Origin: Sphingobium sp. AP50
GTDB lineage: Bacteria > Pseudomonadota > Alphaproteobacteria > Sphingomonadales > Sphingomonadaceae
DNA length: 41,275 nucleotides
NCBI RefSeq assembly: GCF_900109095.1
Contig: NZ_FNYZ01000031.1
Location: 1-41,275, forward strand
Direction: 5' to 3'
In this document: positions 22,653-31,087 of the stretch, one piece after another
Position numbering within the stretch: the stretch's first letter is position 1
Layout of the letters: every line of letters starts with the position of its first letter
Program-made: the position numbers and the translations under genes
Notes under the pieces: generated by a model
Seen by the model: the letters and a program-made list of their open reading frames with translations, nothing else
Told to the model about the DNA's origin: nothing
Database searches by the model: none

Positions 22653-24709
22653 TATCCCTTAGCTCCTTTCAAAAAGGCCAGTGCGTCGGGATCGCCGTCG
22701 CCTTCGGCCACGCTGCCGCCATCCATGCCCGTTTGGGCCGCAGACATATCATCGGGGCTATCAGCGGCTTCCTGCCCGTCCACGTCCTCCGCAGCTTCCC
22801 GTTCGCTCTCTTCCTCGCGATGTTCGGCAGCGTTGAAATCCATGCCTGTGAAATCCGGCGTCAGGCCCAGCGCCGCGAAAAACTTAGCCGCCTTATGCGG
22901 ATCGCCATCGTCGGGAAGGTCATCAATCGGGAAGCCAACCAGGCGCGCGAAATCGACACCGGCCATTGCTTCGGCATCGGACATTTCCGGGGCTTCTATC
23001 CCTTCAATGATCGCCAGCGAACGTCGTGCAACGGATGGATCGAGAGGCCGCGGCTTTACTGGTGGCGGCGCTACGCTCGATGCCTTCGCCATCCACTTAT
23101 CCTTGTAGTATCGAATTTTCCCGCCCTTGAGCGGCGGGATACCGGCGCGCAGCACAATGACTTCCTCCTGCGAGAGCAGGAGCAGTTCTTGCGGCAGCAT
23201 CAGCGGCCTACGCTGGTCGGAAGTTGACACCGATCCTTCAAAGGCGTCCCAAATCCGCTTGGATCGCGACTTGGCCTCATATGTGTAGTTGCCGAGGCGT
23301 TCGGACACCTCTTTCGCCACATCGACATGCTTGGGGGTAAAGACCAGTTCGACGCCGCAGTTCTGGACAATCTCGCTCGTTACGTCCGGTCCATAAACGT
23401 CGCGCAATTGCGCGCGGGCCTGAATGACCGGCAGAAGCCGGATACCGTAACCAGCGACATAGCTGAAACCTGATGCGATGACGCTCGCGCGGCCGAGGCG
23501 GGCAAACTCGTCCAGCAGGAGCAGCAGCTTGAGGGGATGCTTGCCTGCCTTTGGATCGGGCAACTCGCGCACATTCAGGTCGATGAGCTGTTGAAACAGC
23601 AGATTGTAAATGTCCGAAACGCGCTCGATGTTGTCAGGCGAAACGCCGAGATAGAGCGAGATCGGCCTTGACCGAAATTCGCGCAGATCGAAATCGGATT
23701 CCGATGTTGCCGCATCGACATAGGGATTGATCCAGAGGTTAATCTTTGCCGACACCGATTGCCGAATGCCGGTAAAGGTATTGGCCGAACTCGAAATCCA
23801 GTCATTCAGCGCCGAGATACAGGCTTCGGAAAGCGGATCGTTCGCGGCCCGTCGCTGTTTGATGATCTTGGGGAAACGCTCTTTGGCGTCCCCGGCGCTG
23901 AAATTGCGATAAACCTCGCCCATCGTGAACGGCAATACCGGCGTGGCTGCGATATACGCCGCCACACCGATAAACGCCGTGCGGGCGCTATCCATCCAGA
24001 AACTTTCACCGTTCGCTGGCGGGGGCCACAGCATCGCGGCGATCTTCTGCAATTCGTCGATGACTTCGACAGGATCGCCCCGGTTGATGTGGGAGAACGG
24101 GTTATAGCGCGCCGTGCGGCCTTGGGGGTCGAGCGGATCGAACAGCAGCACTTGATGGCCGAGGCGCTTGCGCCAACCCGCTGACTTCTCCCAATTCTCT
24201 TGCTTCACGTCGAGGACGACGACTGAATCCGCCCATGTCAGCAGATTGGGAATGACCACGCCGACGCCCTTGCCTGCGCGGGTCGGGGCTTCCAGCAGGA
24301 CATGCTCTGTTCCATCGAACTGGATGAACTCTTTGCCATCCCTAAAAAGCAATATGTCGAAAAGTGTGCGCGGGCCTCGCCCAAGCAATAGCCCTTCACT
24401 GCCAAGGAGGCCCGCCGTCCGCGCCTCTCCCCGCTTGGCCCACCGAGCTGCGCCGTGCAGTGATTGTTTCCTGTTGAGATAGACCATCACCGCGATCAGG
24501 GCGGCGGCGCCGACCACGCCCGCGATGCCTTTCGCGAGCCAGCCCATGACAAAGGCATTGTGGCGGTAGAACCAGAAATATTCGGGCAGGCGGATCAGGT
24601 TCAGATCGGGCCGGAACTGGCCCATACCGATGATCGCGACGAGACTGCCCAGGACGAAGATGACAATGATCGCCAGCACGGCGTAAACGGCTATCAAGCG
24701 CCGGTCCAT
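22652..24709 (-). CDS. virD4: VirD4/TraG type IV coupling protein
   Basis: 685 residues. There are two N-terminal membrane helices (about 7-29 and 58-78). Walker A APTRAGKGVG is at 141-150, and a Walker B strand LLLLLDEFARLG lies near residue 400. The C-terminal 130 residues are acidic and low-complexity. VirD4 ATPases recognise the relaxosome and feed the relaxase-DNA complex into the secretion channel. The length and motifs are those of an intact protein. It sits at the end of the virB operon, 12 bases after virB11. Confidence 0.93.
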   Translation of the reverse strand: MDRRLIAVYAVLAIIVIFVLGSLVAIIGMGQFRPDLNLIRLPEYFWFYRHNAFVMGWLAKGIAGVVGAAALIAVMVYLNRKQSLHGAARWAKRGEARTAGLLGSEGLLLGRGPRTLFDILLFRDGKEFIQFDGTEHVLLEAPTRAGKGVGVVIPNLLTWADSVVVLDVKQENWEKSAGWRKRLGHQVLLFDPLDPQGRTARYNPFSHINRGDPVEVIDELQKIAAMLWPPPANGESFWMDSARTAFIGVAAYIAATPVLPFTMGEVYRNFSAGDAKERFPKIIKQRRAANDPLSEACISALNDWISSSANTFTGIRQSVSAKINLWINPYVDAATSESDFDLREFRSRPISLYLGVSPDNIERVSDIYNLLFQQLIDLNVRELPDPKAGKHPLKLLLLLDEFARLGRASVIASGFSYVAGYGIRLLPVIQARAQLRDVYGPDVTSEIVQNCGVELVFTPKHVDVAKEVSERLGNYTYEAKSRSKRIWDAFEGSVSTSDQRRPLMLPQELLLLSQEEVIVLRAGIPPLKGGKIRYYKDKWMAKASSVAPPPVKPRPLDPSVARRSLAIIEGIEAPEMSDAEAMAGVDFARLVGFPIDDLPDDGDPHKAAKFFAALGLTPDFTGMDFNAAEHREEESEREAAEDVDGQEAADSPDDMSAAQTGMDGGSVAEGDGDPDALAFLKGAKG

Positions 24710-24721
24710 GAGCGTTCTCCC

Positions 24722-25717
24722 TCACATGCCGGTTGTGTCCGGCTCGAAATAGATTTCCGTCACCCGGAAGCGACCTTCGATTTTCTTGCACTGCACGACC
24801 ACATCAACGAGCATTCGCAGCAGCGCCAAAATGTCGTCGCGCGCGAGATCGCGCCCGCCCTCTGATTCCTTCACCAGCAGCGTGAGTTGCTGAAATGCCA
24901 GCGCGGCAGAGTCGGCATGAACCGTTGTGATCGAACCGGGATGGCCGCTGTTGACGTTGCGCAGATAGAAGAACGCCGTGCCGTCGCGCAGCTCTTGCAG
25001 CAGAATGCGATCGGGCCGCATACGCAGGGCGGCTTCAAGCAGATGTTTCGCGCCGACTTGCGCCTGGCCCTGCCCATCCTTGGAGTAGAGCAGATGGACG
25101 GCATTGCGATGCGGGACGATCAATTCGCGCGTGTCCTCGATCGTCAGCAAGCGTTCCTCTTCGGGGATCAGCTTTATCAGTGCTTTGGAAAGCGTGGTCT
25201 TGCCCGACCCCGTTGCGCCCGAAATCAGGATATTCTTTCGCGATTTGACAGCCAGTTCCAGAAATCCCGGCCAATCGCCCTTTTGCTTGAGCGCGATCAA
25301 TTCCGCATCGGCGGCGACCGTGCGCCCCCGCGCGATCTTGGTTTCCGAGAACAACCCGCCCGCGTCCAGTTCATCAAGGCCGAAAGTCTTGATCGACGGC
25401 TTGCGGATCGTGATGGAGTAATTGCCCAGGTCGCAGGCTGGCGGCGCGACAATCTGGACACGCTCACCGGTAGGCAGACTTGTCGAGCAGATGGGCGTTT
25501 GCGGCCCCACCTTCTGTTTTGTGAAGTTCGCCATGGCGGTCGAGAGGGTTTCAAGCCACTCGACCGACAGCTTATCATTGTTCACCCAATCCCAACCGCC
25601 CCGGCCCTCAATCCCGACCTCAAAGGGCTTGTTGATGACCAGTTCGGTGACGGCATCGGCATCCAGCAGGCCGCGTAGCGGTTCCAGATGATGAACGAGG
25701 ATGGATTGATCGAACAT
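24722..25717 (-). CDS. virB11: VirB11 secretion ATPase
   Basis: 331 residues, normal for the family. Walker A SGATGSGKTT is at 166-175. The downstream Asp-box (TIEDTRELIVP), Walker B-like RILLQELRDG and the His-box GHPGSITTVHAD are all present. It is a hexameric cytoplasmic ATPase that switches the channel between pilus assembly and substrate transfer. Its start overlaps the virB10 stop. Confidence 0.94.
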   Translation of the reverse strand: MFDQSILVHHLEPLRGLLDADAVTELVINKPFEVGIEGRGGWDWVNNDKLSVEWLETLSTAMANFTKQKVGPQTPICSTSLPTGERVQIVAPPACDLGNYSITIRKPSIKTFGLDELDAGGLFSETKIARGRTVAADAELIALKQKGDWPGFLELAVKSRKNILISGATGSGKTTLSKALIKLIPEEERLLTIEDTRELIVPHRNAVHLLYSKDGQGQAQVGAKHLLEAALRMRPDRILLQELRDGTAFFYLRNVNSGHPGSITTVHADSAALAFQQLTLLVKESEGGRDLARDDILALLRMLVDVVVQCKKIEGRFRVTEIYFEPDTTGM

Positions 25718-27057
25718 CAGCGGCGCAGCCTCAAGGAATAGACGCTGCTAAAGTCCACGTCGCGCGCCACCATGATCGTCATTTCCTTGCCTTGGGCCGC
25801 GCGGAGGCGTGGCCTGATACGCTGCGCATCCTGCGCGGCAATCGCTGCCGCCGTGTTCGGAGTGTCGATCGTCTGATCGACCCCGGACACGCTGTTGCTC
25901 AACGCACTGCCGGCGTCACCGACAACCGAGAGCAGGAGCGCCGCGCCAAACCGCTGCCAGAAGAAGGTATCGACCTTGCCGCCCATCCCGGCGCGGCCGA
26001 GCTGGTCAGCCGCAGGCGACCCAAGACTGACCGAAATCCCCGCAGGGGTGATTGCACGGTTCCAGAGGACGAAAATCCGATGCTGCCCTGTCGAGAAGCC
26101 ACCCGAATATTCGCCCAGCACCCGCGTTCCCTTTTCCATCAGGATCACGCTGCCGTTGGTCGACCAAATATCTTGCGGGACGACGCAGCTAGTCAGGCCC
26201 GGTTGCGTCGAATCCATCGCGGTTTGCAGGACGCAGGGGATTTGCATCCCCGCCGTGATGAGGAAATTCCGGTTCGGAAGGCGACCGGCTGACACCTGTT
26301 TAATGTCCATGCCGTTCAACTGGCGTTGCAGCGCGTTCGGTTCGCTCGCGCCCTCGCCACTCTCGCCGCCGTTCTCGCCCATACTGCCCACGCGCAAATT
26401 GCTGAACGGGCCACCATTGCCGGGGGCTGGCCCCGACGCTTGACCGCCAGCAGCGGGCGAGATTGCCATGATCGGCGCGCGGCGCATGGCGTCCTGTCTG
26501 GCGCGTTCGCGCTGCAATGCTGCCATTCGTTCCTGCCGTTCGCGATCGACCCGGTTAGAGGCATTACCCTCGCCATCGGGCTGCGCCCCATCAGGGCCAG
26601 GCACCTTGATCGGCCCCGATATATCCTGTCCATCGGCCATAATCGGATTACCAAAGGGATCAGTGCCGACTTGCTCCATGCTCTGCCCAGGCCGCTCCTG
26701 ACGGACAACGACCTTGGCAGCTTCCCGCGCCGACCTTTCGGCATCAGCATCATTTGACTGAAACGTGCTGTCATCGGGCTTTGCGGGCTTTTGGGACTGT
26801 GAAGCCATGGAATAGACCATGAAGCCGACGAAGGCCGCGCCGATCGCAACGGCGCTCACCATGCCCTTGCCCATCGACTGCAACCGACCACGCGGATTGA
26901 ATGCCTTGCGATCGAAATCGGGGCTGGTGCTGTTCGCGTCCTTGAGAACGTCATCCTGCACCTCGGAATTGTCATAGGTCAGGCGGTTTCTGCGATCATC
27001 CAGATTGCGGGCATCGGTTTCGTCGCCGCGACCGGCGTTGTTTTCATTCTCACTCAT
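25717..27057 (-). CDS. virB10: VirB10 channel scaffold protein
   Basis: 446 residues. A cytoplasmic N-terminal tail is followed by one membrane helix (about 66-84), a Pro/Gln/Arg-rich periplasmic linker (to about 240), and the conserved C-terminal beta-barrel domain. Recognisable pieces are FLITAGMQIPCVLQTA, KGTRVLGEYSG and a terminal VARDVDFSSVY. VirB10 spans both membranes and forms the outer-membrane core complex with VirB7 and VirB9. Its start overlaps the end of virB9 by four bases. Confidence 0.94.
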   Translation of the reverse strand: MSENENNAGRGDETDARNLDDRRNRLTYDNSEVQDDVLKDANSTSPDFDRKAFNPRGRLQSMGKGMVSAVAIGAAFVGFMVYSMASQSQKPAKPDDSTFQSNDADAERSAREAAKVVVRQERPGQSMEQVGTDPFGNPIMADGQDISGPIKVPGPDGAQPDGEGNASNRVDRERQERMAALQRERARQDAMRRAPIMAISPAAGGQASGPAPGNGGPFSNLRVGSMGENGGESGEGASEPNALQRQLNGMDIKQVSAGRLPNRNFLITAGMQIPCVLQTAMDSTQPGLTSCVVPQDIWSTNGSVILMEKGTRVLGEYSGGFSTGQHRIFVLWNRAITPAGISVSLGSPAADQLGRAGMGGKVDTFFWQRFGAALLLSVVGDAGSALSNSVSGVDQTIDTPNTAAAIAAQDAQRIRPRLRAAQGKEMTIMVARDVDFSSVYSLRLRR

Positions 27058-27923
27058 TGCGGGCTGCTCCCATCAATGTTGCGTTGAACATCGGGCGAGG
27101 CGGTGCCAGACGAATTATCCGGGCCATACCGCTCGAAAGCGTTGTTCCAGATGCACGTCAGCGCCTGCCCCCGGCGCAGCCGCAATTCGCGGCTCACCTG
27201 ATGGATCACGACGAATTCGCCGCGAACATCATAAGGAACGATGGCCTCTGACCCATCGGGCAGGACGGTGAAGATCGCCGGGAGTTGCTGGTTCCGGGGG
27301 AACCGCAAGATCGTGAACTGCCCGTTGTCGGTGACTTCGGACGGGGCGAGATCCGATGACCCGGCAATCTCATAATCGAGGTTGCGACGGCCCTGCACGG
27401 CAGCGGCTTCAAGTGCCACTTTCACGCCGCCCGCCTCCACCATCAGCATTTGCGTCTGGACCTGTTGCAGCTTCGCCATGCGGGCGGCTTCGGCCTCCTG
27501 CTGGGGGTAGCGGAAGCGCACCACAAATTGAGCATCGGTTCCCGGTGCGATTGCACCGCTACGGGCCGAGAGTGCGAATGTGTATGTCCGCACGACGCCG
27601 CCACGTTTCGTCACGACGATGAGATTGGTGGCCGGTGCCTTTTCGCGCGGCTTGATGAACAAGATATTGTCCGCAGGAGCGACTTCCCAACTCACGGTAT
27701 CGCCCAGGGCGACACTGGAAATCGCTTCCCCCTCCCCGAAAACGATTTGTGAGGCGGCGCGGAACACGCCGTTGATGCGGACAACCTCGTCGGTATCGTA
27801 ATTGATATACCGGATGCGGGAATCCTGACGGCCTGCGTTCGGAATTTCCTCCGCAAGAGCCGGGACCGCGATCATGGCCGAAGCCATGAACCCGCCCAGC
27901 AGGATATGACGAAGGGCGCTCAT
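27054..27923 (-). CDS. virB9: VirB9 core-complex protein
   Basis: 289 residues with a signal peptide (LLGGFMASAMIAVPALAEE). The N-terminal domain contains RIRYINYDTDEVVRI and TNLIVVTKRG, the usual VirB9 signatures. The C-terminal domain carries NLDYEIAGSSDLAPSEV and FTILRFP, then VIHQVSRELRLRRG. It forms the periplasmic and outer-membrane ring with VirB7 and VirB10. It is coupled on both sides by four-base overlaps. Confidence 0.93.
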   Translation of the reverse strand: MSALRHILLGGFMASAMIAVPALAEEIPNAGRQDSRIRYINYDTDEVVRINGVFRAASQIVFGEGEAISSVALGDTVSWEVAPADNILFIKPREKAPATNLIVVTKRGGVVRTYTFALSARSGAIAPGTDAQFVVRFRYPQQEAEAARMAKLQQVQTQMLMVEAGGVKVALEAAAVQGRRNLDYEIAGSSDLAPSEVTDNGQFTILRFPRNQQLPAIFTVLPDGSEAIVPYDVRGEFVVIHQVSRELRLRRGQALTCIWNNAFERYGPDNSSGTASPDVQRNIDGSSPQ

Positions 27924-28609
27924 GAGCCAATCTCCGGGTCAGCGCGATAGCTGACCACTTGGAAGCCGAGCGGATTATCGAGCCGCCCCCTCTCCGTGGT
28001 CGGGCGATCGACATATTTGAAATTGATGGTGGCGATCCAATTGCTTGTCTCGTCGCCCGCATTACCCGGCTTCACCACCGAGCGCGTGAACCGGACCTGC
28101 GCGACCCGGTTATTGATGAAGGTGATGTTGCGCACCGAAGCGGCCACAATCTCACCCGACTGATATTGATTGACCGGGCTGTTGGGATTTTGCGCACGGC
28201 GCGTCCCCGCGAATTTCTCCTGCTCTTGCGGCACCGACAGCGCATAGACACGATGCTGCATTTCGCGCGCTGCCGCCGCGTTCCATGCCTCGCGGTTGCG
28301 CACATATTCCGACAGGAAGAACTTGTTGACCGTTTCATCAACCGTCACGTCGCGCGTATTGGAAAGCCGCGTGACCACATCGACGCCGCCAGTCTGGCGA
28401 TCGACGCGGATCACATACGGCTCGACCGAGCGCAGCGGCATCGCAACATGCCATCCCAGCATCATGAGGCCGAAAGCTACACCGCTGGCGCCAACGATAT
28501 AGGCGATACGCTTTTGCTTGGTCGCCTCGCGAACGCGATCAAAATCCCAATCTTTCGCGTCTGCGAAATACTTATCGAGATCGCTCTTTTTCTTCACACC
28601 GAGGGCCAT
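27920..28609 (-). CDS. virB8: VirB8 inner-membrane assembly protein
   Basis: 229 residues. A short cytoplasmic tail precedes a single membrane helix (about 35-57), then the periplasmic NTF2-like domain with PYVIRVDRQTGGVDVV and a conserved YVRNREAWN helix. VirB8 nucleates assembly of the channel between VirB4/VirB11 and the core complex. Its length is normal. The gap to virB7 is two bases. Confidence 0.92.
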   Translation of the reverse strand: MALGVKKKSDLDKYFADAKDWDFDRVREATKQKRIAYIVGASGVAFGLMMLGWHVAMPLRSVEPYVIRVDRQTGGVDVVTRLSNTRDVTVDETVNKFFLSEYVRNREAWNAAAAREMQHRVYALSVPQEQEKFAGTRRAQNPNSPVNQYQSGEIVAASVRNITFINNRVAQVRFTRSVVKPGNAGDETSNWIATINFKYVDRPTTERGRLDNPLGFQVVSYRADPEIGS

Positions 28610-28611
28610 GG

Positions 28612-29007
28612 TCAGCAGCTCCCATATTGAGTTTGCAGAGGGATCATGCCGCCCCGCATTGAAAGCGGCCTACCCGCAGGCGCAGCCGGTGGAATGACGG
28701 CCCCGCTTGGCGGGGCTGGGACGACCGTTTCAGCAGGATCGGCGGGCTTCGCCTCGCCATCCTTGCCGAAAACCATGACTTCAACCTCACGCTGGCCCGC
28801 AGCATCCGGCGCTGCATTTGCCGTCGCCTGTAGGAAGATCGAGCCGTTGGGGTTTGCATTGCGGGCGCTTCCACGGCTGCAATGCTTCGGAGGATCGCGG
28901 CCCTCCGATGTTGTCGCACAAGCCGTCAGAGCGCAGCTTGTGACCCCAACACAGAGAATCCGAACCCATCGGCGCGCACTAGGCGCACCGTGCTTCACCT
29001 TCGCCAT
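28612..29007 (-). CDS. virB7: VirB7-like lipoprotein
   Basis: 131 residues from the ATG complement at 29007 after AGGAGG. The lipobox LTAC (27-30) predicts lipidation at Cys30 and outer-membrane anchoring. The mature part has a short Cys-containing stretch (KHCSRGSARNANPNG), then proline-rich sequence ending in YGSC. It is longer than the 45-60 residues of Agrobacterium VirB7, and assignment rests on the lipobox and the position between virB6 and virB8. Confidence 0.75.
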   Translation of the reverse strand: MAKVKHGAPSARRWVRILCVGVTSCALTACATTSEGRDPPKHCSRGSARNANPNGSIFLQATANAAPDAAGQREVEVMVFGKDGEAKPADPAETVVPAPPSGAVIPPAAPAGRPLSMRGGMIPLQTQYGSC

Positions 29008-29017
29008 GAGATACCTC

Positions 29018-30064
29018 CTACCTGTTGCCGGGGCGGGACGACGCACCGGGCATCGTCGTTCGACCGGAAGATTGTTGAGCCTGTGCTATGAAGCTGGCCC
29101 GCGCCGCAGACTGGCGATTGAGTGACCAGCGAGCCGTATTGCCAACGGCCCTTGTTGCGCCACGAGGCGCGCCCATGACCGAGTTCATGATTCTGCGCTG
29201 CATGGTTGCCGGATAGATCGCGGACAGGAAGCCCGCGCCCGACGATCCGCCACCGCCTGCGAATGAGCCGATCGACTGCGCTTGCAGAATGATGAAGCCG
29301 CCGACGAGGACGGCCACCAGTTGCAGGCACATCGCGGCGAGCGCAGTCCATGTGTCGCCGCCAGACCCTACGCCGACCGAACCGGGGATCGAGTTGACGA
29401 GTGCGACCACGAACATGAGGGCGATCGCAACCGCTGCAGTCTGGATCGTGTAGTTCAACACCGCGCCCAGCCAGCTAAAGAACAAGCCCGACGAGGACGG
29501 GAAGATGAGTGCGCCGACGAAAATCGGCATCGTGGCGATCGTCACGAACAGGCCGAACTTGATGAACAACACGACTGTCATCGCGATAGCGGCGATGATG
29601 TAGGACAGCAGCAGAATGAGGATGACCATCAGTCCGGTCGCAAGATTGGGAACCGTGACGGGAATCCATGTCGTCGCCTCAAACCATGGCTCCATCTGAT
29701 TATGGATGCTCAACGCGGGTTCGACGGCATTCTGCACAAAAGCGTCGAATGATGCTGAAATCGCGCCGCCGCCGAGGGCGCTGGCAAGCTGATCGGGTGC
29801 ATTCTGCGCGGTCGCCGCGACTTGCGGCGCGAGACTGGACGTTGCCGCCAGTATCACCAGATAGCATTTGAGCCAGGTGCCGAGATAGTTGCCGAAAGGC
29901 TCGTTTGAGATACCCCGCATCACGGCGAAGCCGACGATCACCAAGTTGATCGCCATGGCCGTTTGTAGCGGCCCCGACACCAGACCCATGACAGCGGCGT
30001 ATTTGCCCGCCAATGTGCCAGTAATCTGGCCTTCGAGCATGTTATAGATCGCGTCGAGCGCCAT
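29018..30064 (-). CDS. virB6: VirB6 polytopic membrane protein
   Basis: 348 residues with at least six membrane helices. The TrbL/VirB6 pattern is recognisable: an early GFAVMRG segment, a long periplasmic loop containing EPWFEATTWIPV, then clustered helices (LMVILILLLSYIIAAIAMTVVLFIKFG) and FFSWLGAVLNYTIQTAAVAI. The C-terminal tail is Gly/Ser/Arg-rich. It forms part of the inner-membrane substrate path. It lies seven bases after eexN. Confidence 0.92.
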   Translation of the reverse strand: MALDAIYNMLEGQITGTLAGKYAAVMGLVSGPLQTAMAINLVIVGFAVMRGISNEPFGNYLGTWLKCYLVILAATSSLAPQVAATAQNAPDQLASALGGGAISASFDAFVQNAVEPALSIHNQMEPWFEATTWIPVTVPNLATGLMVILILLLSYIIAAIAMTVVLFIKFGLFVTIATMPIFVGALIFPSSSGLFFSWLGAVLNYTIQTAAVAIALMFVVALVNSIPGSVGVGSGGDTWTALAAMCLQLVAVLVGGFIILQAQSIGSFAGGGGSSGAGFLSAIYPATMQRRIMNSVMGAPRGATRAVGNTARWSLNRQSAARASFIAQAQQSSGRTTMPGASSRPGNR

Positions 30065-30071
30065 AAATCAC

Positions 30072-30350
30072 CTACTTCCCGTTCCAGGTCGGAAAGATCG
30101 AGCCGTCCTTGATGTTCTTTTCAGTGCGGGCGCGTTCGCGCTCGAACTTCTCCTGCGCAGCGCGCTTCATCGCGACTGCCGCATTGCCGCAGTTGACACC
30201 GGCATCGCCGTTGCTCTGGCAACGACCGACCTTTTCGCGGGCCTCGTCCAAGTGCAGCTTGTAATATTCGACGGACTTTTCTTTCTCGCCGCAGGCGGCC
30301 AGCGGAAGCGCCGCACACACCAAAATTATGAAACACTTCCGCATAGCCAT
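30072..30350 (-). CDS. eexN: EexN-family entry-exclusion lipoprotein
   Basis: 92 residues. The lipobox LAAC predicts a lipoprotein. The mature part has the EexN pattern: VEYYKLHLDEAREKVGRC, then a Cys pair around GVNCGNAAVAMKRA. Entry-exclusion lipoproteins stop a plasmid-bearing cell from receiving the same plasmid again. The position between virB5 and virB6 is typical. AAGGAAGG precedes two closely spaced ATG codons (30350 and 30344). Confidence 0.85.
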   Translation of the reverse strand: MAMRKCFIILVCAALPLAACGEKEKSVEYYKLHLDEAREKVGRCQSNGDAGVNCGNAAVAMKRAAQEKFERERARTEKNIKDGSIFPTWNGK

Positions 30351-30360
30351 ACCTTCCTTG

Positions 30361-31074
30361 TCAGTTGCCTTCCCAAGTCGGCCACAGATTGCCGTTCTCG
30401 ATGTTCTCTTGGGTTTTGCGCTGCGAGGCTGCGAACTCGGCCTGCGACTTGAGAGCCGACTGACCCCGCGCGGCTTCCGCCGCCGCCGCCAGTTGCAGAA
30501 GGCGGTTGTTCACCGCTGCATTCTCGATTGCAGCGCGGGCGCCAATGTCCTGCGACTGGCGCATTGTCGTGGAGGAGGACAGGCCAGTGTTGAGCTGGTT
30601 CAAGCCCTCCGTTGTCGCGGTGGTCGATTCCAGCATATATTCGCCATAGGCTTGATCGCGGGCGCTGGCCGTCGCCGCCTTGTTAAGAATGCCGGCAGCG
30701 TCCCCGAACTGTCCGTTGAGGCCCGACAGGGAAAAGTCCGAATTCCCCATGATCGACTCTGCCCGATTGCCGATCGCGCCCAGGTCGCGCAGATCGGAGG
30801 AAATCAGGCTGATGGATTCCTGCATTCCATCGGGCAGGGCATCACGCAAAATGCGCTGTTGCAGCATGTTGCTGACGTTGGTGATGTTGGAAATGCTGTT
30901 CAGCGAGGAATAAAGCTGTTCAGCCTGGCGCAGCGTGTTGAGCGTGTTTCTGGCTGTCTGCAAAGCCTGCGCGATCGACTTCACATCGACAACGGCGAGC
31001 TGCGCGTGCGCGGTCCCTGCCATTCCGAATGTCGCGGCAGCAAGGAGCGCCGCCCTGATAATCTGCTTTCTCAT
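30361..31074 (-). CDS. virB5: VirB5 minor pilin/adhesin
   Basis: 237 residues from the ATG complement at 31074, with GGAG nine bases upstream. A signal peptide (MRKQIIRAALLAAATFGMAGTAHAQ) is followed by a mostly helical mature protein with long Ala/Gln/Asn/Ser-rich helices, as in the VirB5/TrbJ family. It sits at the tip of the pilus and contacts recipients. It lies 13 bases after virB4. Confidence 0.85.
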   Translation of the reverse strand: MRKQIIRAALLAAATFGMAGTAHAQLAVVDVKSIAQALQTARNTLNTLRQAEQLYSSLNSISNITNVSNMLQQRILRDALPDGMQESISLISSDLRDLGAIGNRAESIMGNSDFSLSGLNGQFGDAAGILNKAATASARDQAYGEYMLESTTATTEGLNQLNTGLSSSTTMRQSQDIGARAAIENAAVNNRLLQLAAAAEAARGQSALKSQAEFAASQRKTQENIENGNLWPTWEGN

Positions 31075-31087
31075 ATCAGTTACTCCA

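Noticed and set aside
22487..23227. Long open frame on the + strand opposite virD4
   Set aside because: It lies wholly antisense to a well-supported coupling-protein gene and has no protein-like motifs. GC-rich genes produce such frames by codon bias.
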